Virus record (IMG/VR): IMGVR_UViG_3300023112_001499
Span: 1 to 37,978 of that record
Reading direction: 5' to 3' (one strand)
Length of the DNA: 37,978 bases
DNA from: a virus
Shown here: positions 14,350 through 22,956 of the stretch, piece after piece
How positions within the stretch are numbered: the first letter of the stretch is position 1
Layout: every line of letters starts with the position of its first letter
Position numbers and translations under genes: made by a program
Notes under the pieces: model-generated
Seen by the model: the letters and a program-made list of their open reading frames with translations, nothing else
Database searches by the model: none
What the model was told of the DNA's origin: nothing

Positions 14350-15222
14350 ATGAAAGACGCAATAATTTCTTGGGCTAGTGGTTACGATTTCTGCCGCTTA
14401 CCGGAATTCAATATATTTCTAAACTCTATTAGAAGATCTGGCTTCAAGGGCGACGTTGTTCTGTTTAGTCACGATCTCGATGATGAAATCCATGACAAAT
14501 TTTTGTCAATGGACTACAAGATAGTGATGACGGAGAAAGATAGAGTTCATTTGGTTGTAAGAGACAGGTTTTTACTGCTTTATGAATGGCTAATAAAGAA
14601 CGGGGACAATTATGACAACATCATAATGACAGACTCAAAAGACGTACTCTTCCAAAAAAATCCTTCTGACTACTTTTACATGAGGCAACTTTGTGCAGAA
14701 GGTGACAGGCCATTCACGAATCTGGGTGAAGAACAATCAATGAGCCACCAAGAACTTGAGAAATACGTTCTTTTGTGTTGCGAGGGAAGTGTCCACTACA
14801 AAAGCGAATGGAATTCTCAGAATCAAATTCGACTGCAAATGAATGTAGATGAATTCAAAATGCCTTTTATTAAAAGGCCAATAATTAATTCTGGATTCAT
14901 CGCAGGAAGTCCAGAAGAATTGAAAAATCTATGTTTATTAATGTGGTCAAATTCTATCAGAACTGTTACAAAATTAAGTGAACAGGCAACTCTTAATTAT
15001 CTTTATTTCTTTTTAGAGAAAGACCCCATTTACAAGCTTTATTATCCTCAAGACGATCCGTTTTGCTTGACAGGAGAAGGCGTTAAGCAAGGGTGGGTTG
15101 AATGTACAAAAATGAAAAAAGACGGATTAGTTTACAATTCTGAAACGGATATGCCTTACTTTGCTTTCCACCAATGGGAAAGAACCCAATATAGAGATGA
15201 AATAATGGAGATGTATTCATGA
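14350..15222 (+). CDS. glycosyltransferase-like protein inserted between gp47 and gp46
   Basis: The 290-residue protein has features of a GT-A type glycosyltransferase: an N-terminal strand, DNIIMTDSKDVLFQKNP (family pattern: D-x-x-D-V-x-F-Q, metal and nucleotide-sugar binding, about residues 94-110) and RPIINSGFIAGSPEELKNL (about 178-196), typical of enzymes acting on surface glycans. No membrane helix is seen. It lies 9 nt after gp47 and shares an ATGA overlap with gp46, so it is fully embedded in the recombination operon. Such an insertion between two subunits of one complex is odd. The substrate is unknown; modification of hydroxymethylated bases or of virion or host glycans is possible. 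Confidence 0.65.
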   Translation: MKDAIISWASGYDFCRLPEFNIFLNSIRRSGFKGDVVLFSHDLDDEIHDKFLSMDYKIVMTEKDRVHLVVRDRFLLLYEWLIKNGDNYDNIIMTDSKDVLFQKNPSDYFYMRQLCAEGDRPFTNLGEEQSMSHQELEKYVLLCCEGSVHYKSEWNSQNQIRLQMNVDEFKMPFIKRPIINSGFIAGSPEELKNLCLLMWSNSIRTVTKLSEQATLNYLYFFLEKDPIYKLYYPQDDPFCLTGEGVKQGWVECTKMKKDGLVYNSETDMPYFAFHQWERTQYRDEIMEMYS

Positions 15223-17252
15223 TAGATCTGAAATTTAACTTTGTTGCAGCACAAAACTTTCTTTGTTTTGGGCCTGAAGGTATTGAGGTAGACCTTACAG
15301 AATACGGAAATATCATTTTGATTCGTGGAGAAAACATGGATGTTTTCGAAGAAGAAGAGAAAGTGTCTTCAAATGGCGTTGGGAAGTCCTCAATACCAGA
15401 AACGATTGTGTATACCCTTTATGGCAAAACAATAAAGCAACCCAACAAATTAAGTCACAATAATGTGATTAATAATAAGACTGGGAAGAAATTAAGAACA
15501 GAGGCCAGATGGGATAACTTTAGAGTTATTAGAACTAGAAAGCCTGATTCATTGAGAATTTGGGAGTCTCCAGACGGAGATTGGAGTCAAATTGATAATG
15601 AAGGATGGGCAGACCAACATGAGATTTCTTTAGGAGGCATGCCCGCTACTCAGAAGTTAATAGAAGAAAAGATTGGTTTAAACTATCAAACATTTGTCAA
15701 TGTGGCTGTCTTTACAGACAATAACTCTGGATCTTTTTTAGAATGCGATACTCCAACTAAACGTCAAATCGTAGAAAACTTATTAAGCTTAGACAAATAT
15801 AGGCATTATTCTGAGACCGCTAAAAAGTCTAGAAATGAATTTAAAGAAAATATAAAATTAATTTCATCTGAGTATGATCGAGTTCTTGGTGATAAAACAT
15901 CGTGCGACAATAGGTTAAAGCAAGCGAAAGAAGAAGAAGTATCTTGGAAAAAAGATAAAGAACAAGAGATAGTCACATTAAAGGCTTTTATAGAAAAAAC
16001 AAAGTTAAAATTAGCCGAAACGGATTTGGGCGATGCGATTAATGAATACAGAAGTGCCCAAGAGGAAATAGAGACCATTGATTTGTCAATTAAAGAAAAA
16101 GATTCAGTTCTAGCAAAGGTTAAGACTTTGTTGGACAAGGCTACCGAAAAGTTAAATTCTGAATCTGTTTTAAAAAATGATTCGTTTAATAAAATAAACT
16201 CACTATCAAGCTCTATAGCATCTTTGCAACGAGAAGTTTCTAAAAATGAAAAAACTATAGAAAATTATGAATCTAAGAAGGACACCAAATGCCCCACATG
16301 CTTGGGATTTGTCAAAGAAGAAAATTACATTTCTTTAGTAGATTCATGTAAAGAGATTATATCATCGAAGAATTCAGAGATAAACAATCTCACAACGCAA
16401 AAGAACACAGAAGATGCGGCTTTTCAAAAACAAGAATCTTCGATATCTAAAATAAACGAAAGCATAAATACTGGACAAAACCATTATCGTTTACATTCAA
16501 AGCAGATAGACGACTTTAGAAATAGAAGATCTATCTTAGAGAAGATAGAAAAGCCAGAAGGCGATGTTCAAACAGCGGTTTTAACTTCTAAAATAGATGA
16601 ATCAAAAAAACAAATAGTAAATATAGAAGAGCAAATAAAAGGAACGTCTCCCTATGAAGCAATCATCAAGAGATGTAAAGAAGAGTTTTTAAGCAAAGAA
16701 AAGGAATGTTTATCTAAAAGAACAGAATTGAAAAAAGCTGAGAAAGAATTGCCTTACTATGAATTCTGGGTTAAAGCTTTTGGAGATTCTGGAATTAGGA
16801 AGATTGTAGTAGACGGCATAGTGCCAGCACTTAACTCTAGAGTGTCCCATTGGTTACAATTTTTAATTGATGGAAAAATTTCTTTATCTTTCAACAATCA
16901 GTTTGAAGAAACCATTGATAGAAATCCAAAAGATGGCGATCCTTTTGTTTACTACGCAATGAGCGGCGGCGAAAGGAGAAGGCTTAATTTAGCTGTTTCT
17001 CAAGCGTTTGCACACGTCATGATGCTTAACTCTGGGGCTTCACCATCTTTAGTATTTTTGGATGAAGTTACCACAAACATCGACCCAATTGGTGTCCAAG
17101 GCGTCTACAATATGATTGTCGAACTATCGAATCATAAACAAGTCTTTGTTACAACTCATGACCATGATTTATTGGACATGTTATCTGGTTGTAAAAGTAT
17201 TAATTTAAAGAAAATTAACGGATTCACAACGCTCTGTGATGACCGTAATTAA
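15219..17252 (+). CDS. 46: gp46-like recombination endonuclease ATPase (SbcC/Rad50 type)
   Basis: This is an SMC-like ATPase forming the nuclease complex with gp47. The Walker A loop is VSSNGVGKSS (about residues 48-57), followed by two long coiled-coil stretches around a zinc hook CPTC (about 357-360). The ABC signature MSGGERRRLNLA (about 581) and Walker B LVFLDEVTTNID (about 611) are intact. The length of 677 is greater than T4 gp46 (560), the extra being coiled coil. A Glu-rich insertion (DVFEEEEK) precedes the P-loop. The start overlaps the preceding stop by four bases, so translation is coupled to the glycosyltransferase-like gene. Confidence 0.92.
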   Translation: MIDLKFNFVAAQNFLCFGPEGIEVDLTEYGNIILIRGENMDVFEEEEKVSSNGVGKSSIPETIVYTLYGKTIKQPNKLSHNNVINNKTGKKLRTEARWDNFRVIRTRKPDSLRIWESPDGDWSQIDNEGWADQHEISLGGMPATQKLIEEKIGLNYQTFVNVAVFTDNNSGSFLECDTPTKRQIVENLLSLDKYRHYSETAKKSRNEFKENIKLISSEYDRVLGDKTSCDNRLKQAKEEEVSWKKDKEQEIVTLKAFIEKTKLKLAETDLGDAINEYRSAQEEIETIDLSIKEKDSVLAKVKTLLDKATEKLNSESVLKNDSFNKINSLSSSIASLQREVSKNEKTIENYESKKDTKCPTCLGFVKEENYISLVDSCKEIISSKNSEINNLTTQKNTEDAAFQKQESSISKINESINTGQNHYRLHSKQIDDFRNRRSILEKIEKPEGDVQTAVLTSKIDESKKQIVNIEEQIKGTSPYEAIIKRCKEEFLSKEKECLSKRTELKKAEKELPYYEFWVKAFGDSGIRKIVVDGIVPALNSRVSHWLQFLIDGKISLSFNNQFEETIDRNPKDGDPFVYYAMSGGERRRLNLAVSQAFAHVMMLNSGASPSLVFLDEVTTNIDPIGVQGVYNMIVELSNHKQVFVTTHDHDLLDMLSGCKSINLKKINGFTTLCDDRN

Positions 17253-17361
17253 TAATGATTTTTTTTTATAAAAAAACAAATCATAAGCTTTAGATAATGT
17301 TCCCCATACACTCAAATATAAAACTTAAATAATTTTTAAAAGAAAAAAAAGAGGACAAAAT

Positions 17362-20300
17362 ATGTCAATTCGTGCATTGCAAGATTATACGTATTATTCA
17401 AAATACGCACGTTACAACAAAAAAGAAATAAGAAGAGAAACATGGAATGAAGCGAGCGGTAGAGTCGAAGACATGCACATTAGGAAGTACCCAGAAGTTG
17501 AAGAAGACATTAGGTGGGCGTTTAAGATTTCTAAAGATAAAAGAGTATTAGGATCACAAAGAGCATTGCAGTTCGGAGGCACTCCCATAGAAAAGAAAAA
17601 TGCAAGAATGTATAATTGCACTGTTTCTTTTTGTGATCGGATGAGATTTTTTCAAGAGTGCTTTTGGCTTTTGCTTTGTGGATGTGGAACAGGATTTTCT
17701 GTTCAAAAACACCACATTGGAAAACTACCCGACTTTGTGGAAAATTTAAATGGTGAACGTGGACTCAGTTCCCGTAAAGAAAGAATATTCACAGTCCCAG
17801 ATACAATTGAAGGCTGGGCAGATTCACTAGGAATTTTGCTGGCCACTTATATGCCTCATCCTGACTACCTCGACTGGAAAGGATGCAATGTTAAATTTGA
17901 CTTTTCTCAAATCAGACCCAAAGGAGCACATTTGGCATCAGGAGTTGGAAAAGCTCCTGGTCCAGAACCTCTGATACAAGCTTTGAAAACGATTAGGGAA
18001 ATGCTTGATGAGCGTGTAAAGCAAGGCCACACACGTCTGAGGACAATCGATGCATATGATGTAATTATGCACGCTAGTGATGCGGTTTTGTCTGGTGGCG
18101 TTCGTAGATCTGCAACCATTTGCATTTTCGCACCAGACGATGAAGACATGATTAATGCAAAAACGGGGAATTGGTTTGTCGATAACCCTCAACGAGCACG
18201 ATCTAACAACTCTGCACTGTTGCTAAGAAACGAAACTTCAAAAGATGAATTTGAAAAAATTATGACTGCTGTGAAGCAGTTTGGAGAGCCAGGTTTTTAC
18301 TTTAGCGACAGCACGGAACAGCTTCCAAATCCGTGCTTTCATAAAGATACACGTATTGCCACCAAAGATGGACTCGTTGGGATTGAGAGCCTTTATAAAT
18401 CTGGCCAGCTTAACGAAGTGGTTGCAGATAATCGGGCTGGTGCCGGTGATGAATTAAACTTAGAAAACACTGGTGTTTCATTACTTCCTGCGTCAAGAGT
18501 CAAGCTGACTCAAAAGAATGCAGATATTTATGAGGTTCGCACCAAGCATGGGCACTCTGTCAAAGTGACATTAAATCATGAATTTCCAACAACAAGAGGC
18601 AGGCTTCAACTAAAAGATATGGTTGAAGGAGATGAAATTCTCCTTCAATCAGAAGAAGGTTCGTGGGGAGATCGTGGATCTTATTCTCAAGGGCTTATTC
18701 TTGGAATGATCACTGGTGATGGTACTTTTTCCACGAAAGAAAAAAACAACAAACCTTTCAACGAAGCATTTATTGATGTTTGGGAAGATGACTTTGGTCA
18801 ATTAGGGCTTATTCAAAGCGTTGTAAATGACGAGATTATGGAATTGCCCAGCCTAAGCAATGGCGGTAGAAAATACGGCTGCTTAGAGTGGGTTAATCAA
18901 ACAACAAACGAAACAACAGACAAAAATAGAATTGGCGGAAGCCGACTTTATAGATTTCTTGTTGAAGTTCTTGGAATTGAAAACCCACGATCTATAAAAA
19001 ACAAACTGCCAGAATGTGTTTGGCAAGGCTCTAGAGAGTTTGTTCAAGGATACTTGCAAGGGTTGTTTTTTGCAGATGGCAGTACACAAATGTCAGGCCA
19101 TGGAACAAAGGCCACTCTTTCTTATAGGCTGAACCAAAGCAATGAAAAATTGCTTCAGGAAGTGCAGAATATTCTTTCTAATTTTGGAATAGTTTCAAAC
19201 ATCTGCCTTAGACGTGAGGAAGGACATCGACTTCTTCCCGATGGAAGCGGTGGAAAGAAAGATTATTTTTGCAAAGCAAATTATGACTTGATCATGAACC
19301 GACCAAATGCAATTGTTTTTGATGAAAAAGTTGATTGGATTGGTCGCAAAAAAGTAATCTGTGAAAGTTTTTGGGAAATCCGAGGTAAGGATTGCAGAAA
19401 GCCAGAGAGATTTAAAACAAAAATAGAATCAATCGAGTATGATTCTACCGATGATGTTTTTTGTTTGAAACAACCAAAAACCAATACTGTTATTGCAAAT
19501 GGCTGTGTAGTTGGACAGTGCGTTGAAATCGGAATGTGGCCTGTAGATGAAAAAACAGGAGAAAGCGGGTGGCAGTTCTGCAATCTTTGCGAAATCAATG
19601 GTAAAAAAATAAAGTCAAAAGAAGACTTTGAAATAGCAGCGAAAGCAGCGGCTATAATCGGAACGTTGCAGGCAGGATATGCTAGTTTTGATTATCTCGG
19701 AAAAACTACAGAAAACATTGTCAAAAGAGAAGCTTTGCTTGGGGTCTCTATAACTGGAATGCAAGACAATCCTGACATTATCTTTGATCCTAAGACTCAA
19801 AGAGAAATGGCAAAGTTGGTTGTTAAAGTCAATAAAGAAATGGCTGCTAAAATTGGAATCAATCCAGCCGCAAGATGCACATGTGTAAAACCAGCAGGAA
19901 CAACTAGCTGTATGCTTGGGAGTGCAAGCGGAGTCCATCCGCATCATGCCAGAAGATACTTCAGACGAGTTCAAGCAAATTCTTTAGAGCCTGTTTATCA
20001 ATATTTCAAGGAAAACAATCCTTGTGCTGTAGAAAAGAGTGCATACAAAAGCACTGATGGTGTGATAACTTTTTGCATAGAGGTTCCAGACGGTGCAAAA
20101 ACTAAAAATGACATGCCTGCGTTGAGCTTGTTGGAGTGCGTTAAGTCAACCTATAACAATTGGGTAGAAAGCGGAAAGCAAAAAGAACTTTGCACTCAAG
20201 ATTGGTTGACACACAATGTTTCCAATACGATAAATGTTCGCCCTGAAGAGTGGGATGAAGTTTCTGGTTACATATACAAAAACAGAAACTATTTTTCAGG

Positions 20301-20829
20301 AATCGCTTTACTTCCTCAATCTGGAGATTTAGATTACACTCAGGCACCTATGTTAAATGTTCACACCCCAAGAGAAATTCTTAAAATGTATGGAGAAGGG
20401 TCTTTGATGGCAAGTGGGTTGATTGTAGGTGGTTTGCATGCGTTTGAAGATGATTTATGGAAAGCCTGCAACACTGTTTTAGGATTTGAAACTCTTGAAG
20501 AGCCTTTGTTCCCAGAGAACTCACAACTAGAAAAAAACACAACTGAGGAATACACCATCGCTGCACTTCAGGCGTGGAAGGAAGAAACTGAAATTTATGA
20601 GAAGAAAATCGATTGGGTCAGAAGAGTCGAGCAATTTGCAAAGAGATATTGTGAAGACGATGTTCGAAAATGCACTTACCTTTTGAAAGAAGTAAACAAC
20701 TGGAAGAAGTGGCTAGACCTTCAGAGAGAGTATAAGGATATTGATTATACTCAACTAATTGAGAAAGAAGATACGACCAAGCCAATGGAAACAATTGCCT
20801 GTGCTGGTGGTAAATGTGACATTATTTAG
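17362..20829 (+). CDS. nrdJ: class II (adenosylcobalamin) ribonucleotide reductase with intein
   Basis: Ribonucleotide reductase makes deoxynucleotides for phage replication. The radical-enzyme core shows GCGTGFSVQ (about residue 110), SGGVRRSATICIF (about 245), the active-site NPC at 323-325, KPAGTTSCMLGSASG (about 848) and a C-terminal redox pair in CAGGKC. The GGVRRSA motif and a single large chain without a nearby NrdB point to class II (B12-dependent). A 395-residue intein interrupts the active-site motif at residue 325, so the mature protein would be about 760 residues. The gene has GAGG before the ATG and its own downstream terminator. It is followed by CTP synthase. Class is inferred by motif only; a search against NrdJ and NrdA profiles would settle it. 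Confidence 0.85.
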   Translation: MSIRALQDYTYYSKYARYNKKEIRRETWNEASGRVEDMHIRKYPEVEEDIRWAFKISKDKRVLGSQRALQFGGTPIEKKNARMYNCTVSFCDRMRFFQECFWLLLCGCGTGFSVQKHHIGKLPDFVENLNGERGLSSRKERIFTVPDTIEGWADSLGILLATYMPHPDYLDWKGCNVKFDFSQIRPKGAHLASGVGKAPGPEPLIQALKTIREMLDERVKQGHTRLRTIDAYDVIMHASDAVLSGGVRRSATICIFAPDDEDMINAKTGNWFVDNPQRARSNNSALLLRNETSKDEFEKIMTAVKQFGEPGFYFSDSTEQLPNPCFHKDTRIATKDGLVGIESLYKSGQLNEVVADNRAGAGDELNLENTGVSLLPASRVKLTQKNADIYEVRTKHGHSVKVTLNHEFPTTRGRLQLKDMVEGDEILLQSEEGSWGDRGSYSQGLILGMITGDGTFSTKEKNNKPFNEAFIDVWEDDFGQLGLIQSVVNDEIMELPSLSNGGRKYGCLEWVNQTTNETTDKNRIGGSRLYRFLVEVLGIENPRSIKNKLPECVWQGSREFVQGYLQGLFFADGSTQMSGHGTKATLSYRLNQSNEKLLQEVQNILSNFGIVSNICLRREEGHRLLPDGSGGKKDYFCKANYDLIMNRPNAIVFDEKVDWIGRKKVICESFWEIRGKDCRKPERFKTKIESIEYDSTDDVFCLKQPKTNTVIANGCVVGQCVEIGMWPVDEKTGESGWQFCNLCEINGKKIKSKEDFEIAAKAAAIIGTLQAGYASFDYLGKTTENIVKREALLGVSITGMQDNPDIIFDPKTQREMAKLVVKVNKEMAAKIGINPAARCTCVKPAGTTSCMLGSASGVHPHHARRYFRRVQANSLEPVYQYFKENNPCAVEKSAYKSTDGVITFCIEVPDGAKTKNDMPALSLLECVKSTYNNWVESGKQKELCTQDWLTHNVSNTINVRPEEWDEVSGYIYKNRNYFSGIALLPQSGDLDYTQAPMLNVHTPREILKMYGEGSLMASGLIVGGLHAFEDDLWKACNTVLGFETLEEPLFPENSQLEKNTTEEYTIAALQAWKEETEIYEKKIDWVRRVEQFAKRYCEDDVRKCTYLLKEVNNWKKWLDLQREYKDIDYTQLIEKEDTTKPMETIACAGGKCDII
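18334..19518 (+). other. intein with LAGLIDADG homing endonuclease inside RNR
   Basis: The intein spans residues 325-719 of the RNR reading frame. It starts at Cys 325 (CFHKDTRIATKDGLVGIESL, block A) and has block B GHSVKVTLNHEFPT. Two endonuclease motifs are present, GLILGMITGDGTF (about 444) and YLQGLFFADGST (about 562). It ends at TVIANGCVVGQ before Cys 720. Removing it restores NPCVEIG, the standard class II active-site sequence. The last intein residue is Gln rather than Asn and the penultimate residue is Gly rather than His. Both are non-canonical, although C-terminal Gln has been reported in another RNR intein (Chilo iridescent virus). Confidence 0.9.
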
Positions 20830-20856
20830 CTTTATTTAATTTTTCAAAAAGCAAAA

Positions 20857-20888
20857 AGCCCTTCAAAAATTGAAGGGCTTTTTTATTT
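20857..20888 (+). terminator. intrinsic terminator after RNR
   Basis: A perfect 10-bp stem (AGCCCTTCAA, 20857-20866, with 20870-20879) with a 3-nt A loop is followed by a T-rich run (20879-20888). It ends the gp47/gp46/RNR transcript 27 nt after the RNR stop. An upstream A-run means it might also act weakly on the minus strand. CTP synthase therefore needs its own promoter; a weak TATAAT at 20905-20910 has no matching -35. Confidence 0.85.
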
Positions 20889-20955
20889 TAAGCTTGCATA
20901 AAACTATAATATTGGCAATAATTTGAAAAATCTAATCAAATAGGAGCGTGATCTT

Positions 20956-22554
20956 TTGAGTAAGTATATCATCGTAGCAGGCGGAGTAATTAGCGGAACT
21001 GGAAAAGGCGTATCCGCAGCATCAATTGGATTACTTCTCAAGCAAAGAGGACACACGGTTGAACTGATAAAGTTTGATCCTTATTTGAACATTAATGCTG
21101 GAATTTTAGCTCCTCGTGAGCATGGCGAATGTTTTCTGTGCGACGACGGAACAGAAACAGATCTCGATTTGGGGCACTATGAAAGGATCGCAGGAGTCAC
21201 AGTAGGGGCTGAAAACATATGCACAGCAGGAACGATATACAAAGAGTTAGTAGAAGAACAAGAGGATGGAAAATGGCTTGGACATACGATTCAAGTCATG
21301 CCTCATGTTACAGATAAGATATCTGAAAGACTTTTGAACTTGGGAAAAAAAGCGGATATCGTAATTGCCGAGATCGGCGGAACTGTTGGAGATGTTGAAT
21401 CTGATCCCTTCTTCAAGGCTGTAGCCAGATTCAAACAAAAGTATGAAAATGACTGCATGGTTGTCATGGTGTCTCCAATTTTGTGGGTTCCCACAATCAA
21501 GGAGTTTAAAACAAAGCCTCTGCAAAGGTCTCTCATCGACCTCAAGTCTCACGGACTCAACCCAGACATGCTTTTGTGCAGAGTTGATAGGGATGTGCCA
21601 TCAGACATAATAAGAAAGGTATCTGACACCACCGGCGTGCCAATCCAAGCTGTTTTCGACGCACCAGATGTAAAAACAATATATCAGGTTCCAATTGAGT
21701 TTTATAATCGTGAAGTGGACGACATGATTGTAGATAAACTTCGTTTAAAACGAAAAGGTTGTAGAATAGGCCAGTATAGGAAGCTAGTTGAGAAAGCCAA
21801 TAATCCAACTAATCGAAATATAACAATTGGAATATTTGGTAAATATGAGAATTGCGATGAGGCTTATATTTCTTTAAAAGAAGCGTTAATGCATGCTGGC
21901 TTGGCACAAGATGTGAATGTCAACATCGAATGGATCAATTCTTCAGACTTAGAGGCGTGTAAAAATGTTAAAAAATATTTTAAGGATTTAGATGGAATCA
22001 TTGTGCCTGGCGGTTTCGATAAAAGAGGAGTAGAAGGAAAAATAAAAGCAATCAAGTATGCTCGTGAAAACAATGTTCCATTTCTTGGAATATGTTTAGG
22101 TCTTCAATGTGCTGTAATTGAATATGCTAGAAATGTGATGGGGCTAAAGGGAGCAAGTAGTCTAGAATTTGATAAAAAGTGCGAGCACCCAGTTATCAAC
22201 TATGTTGAAGGACAAGAAGATCTTAAGAAAAAGTCTGGAACCATGCGATTGGGAGCATATGATTGCGTTGTGACCGAAAATTCTGTTGCTCATTCTCTGT
22301 ATGGCAAGCAAACAATTAGCGAACGACACAGGCACAGATACGAAGTAAACAATGATTATATTAATGACTTGGAAAAACATGGGATGTTAGTATCTGGAGT
22401 AAATCCAAAGAGTGGACTGGTTGAAATTGTTGAAATAACAGATCATAAATATTTTATAGCAACCCAAGCCCACCCAGAGTTTAAGAGTTCAATTGTGAAT
22501 CCTGCACCTTTGTTCAAAGGTCTTATTGATAACTGTTTAGCTTTTCGAGTATGA
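20956..22554 (+). CDS. pyrG: CTP synthase
   Basis: CTP synthase converts UTP to CTP with glutamine as the nitrogen source. The synthetase half starts with YIIVAGGVISGTGKGVSAAS and contains DPYLNINAG, both characteristic. The glutaminase half has the nucleophile Cys 380 in GICLGLQC and the HPEF motif near residue 505. The length of 532 is close to E. coli PyrG (545). The start is TTG, chosen because AGGAG lies 9 nt before it and the product then aligns with the family's N-terminus; no ATG is available. Its stop overlaps the next ATG by four bases. It complements OPRT and RNR in the window to support dCTP supply. Confidence 0.95.
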   Translation: MSKYIIVAGGVISGTGKGVSAASIGLLLKQRGHTVELIKFDPYLNINAGILAPREHGECFLCDDGTETDLDLGHYERIAGVTVGAENICTAGTIYKELVEEQEDGKWLGHTIQVMPHVTDKISERLLNLGKKADIVIAEIGGTVGDVESDPFFKAVARFKQKYENDCMVVMVSPILWVPTIKEFKTKPLQRSLIDLKSHGLNPDMLLCRVDRDVPSDIIRKVSDTTGVPIQAVFDAPDVKTIYQVPIEFYNREVDDMIVDKLRLKRKGCRIGQYRKLVEKANNPTNRNITIGIFGKYENCDEAYISLKEALMHAGLAQDVNVNIEWINSSDLEACKNVKKYFKDLDGIIVPGGFDKRGVEGKIKAIKYARENNVPFLGICLGLQCAVIEYARNVMGLKGASSLEFDKKCEHPVINYVEGQEDLKKKSGTMRLGAYDCVVTENSVAHSLYGKQTISERHRHRYEVNNDYINDLEKHGMLVSGVNPKSGLVEIVEITDHKYFIATQAHPEFKSSIVNPAPLFKGLIDNCLAFRV

Positions 22555-22910
22555 AAAATAAATTGAAGAAATCCGACCTTTGCCCAATCTGTGAAGACTT
22601 TATGGATTTAGCAATTGTAAGTTGTAAAAAAACTCCATTCGTAGATGGTAGAAATTACTCTAAAATATGCTTTACATGTTGGCACGTTCCAAAGGAAGAA
22701 GTTCAGAATTATAACGAAGATGGAACTATTGAAAGCATAGATGGACCATTTTACGATCATATCCATCTTAATTCTGCTCAAGAATTAGTAGACCAAGGAA
22801 CTGCCGACTCTTTGAAACAAGCAAGGAAATCTGTAAGGTGTGTAAAAAAGAAATGCAAAGGCTTGAAACAACCAATAAAACACAATAGGCCGAAGCAAGA
22901 GCTTGGGTAA
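22551..22910 (+). CDS. hypothetical zinc-binding protein, 119 aa
   Basis: An N-terminal pair CPIC (residues 11-14) and a later CFTC (around residue 41) are spaced as in a zinc-ribbon or knuckle. The C-terminal part is very basic (RKSVRCVKKKCKGLKQPIKH). No family is recognised. The ATG overlaps the CTP synthase stop (ATGA), so it is translationally coupled to it. The basic tail and the metal site fit nucleic-acid binding, but this is only an inference. Confidence 0.6.
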   Translation: MKNKLKKSDLCPICEDFMDLAIVSCKKTPFVDGRNYSKICFTCWHVPKEEVQNYNEDGTIESIDGPFYDHIHLNSAQELVDQGTADSLKQARKSVRCVKKKCKGLKQPIKHNRPKQELG

Positions 22911-22956
22911 AATTGCATTTAAAATGTATATAAGTAAAGCATAAAAGAGATATATC

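Noticed and set aside
17253-17361. Terminator after gp46 (run of T and A)
   Set aside because: The apparent hairpin is only T/A and has no G/C-rich stem; it could be random AT sequence in the leader of RNR.
20882-20910. Promoter for CTP synthase from TATAAT at 20905-20910
   Set aside because: No acceptable -35 hexamer at 16-18 nt, so it is mentioned only as a weak possibility.
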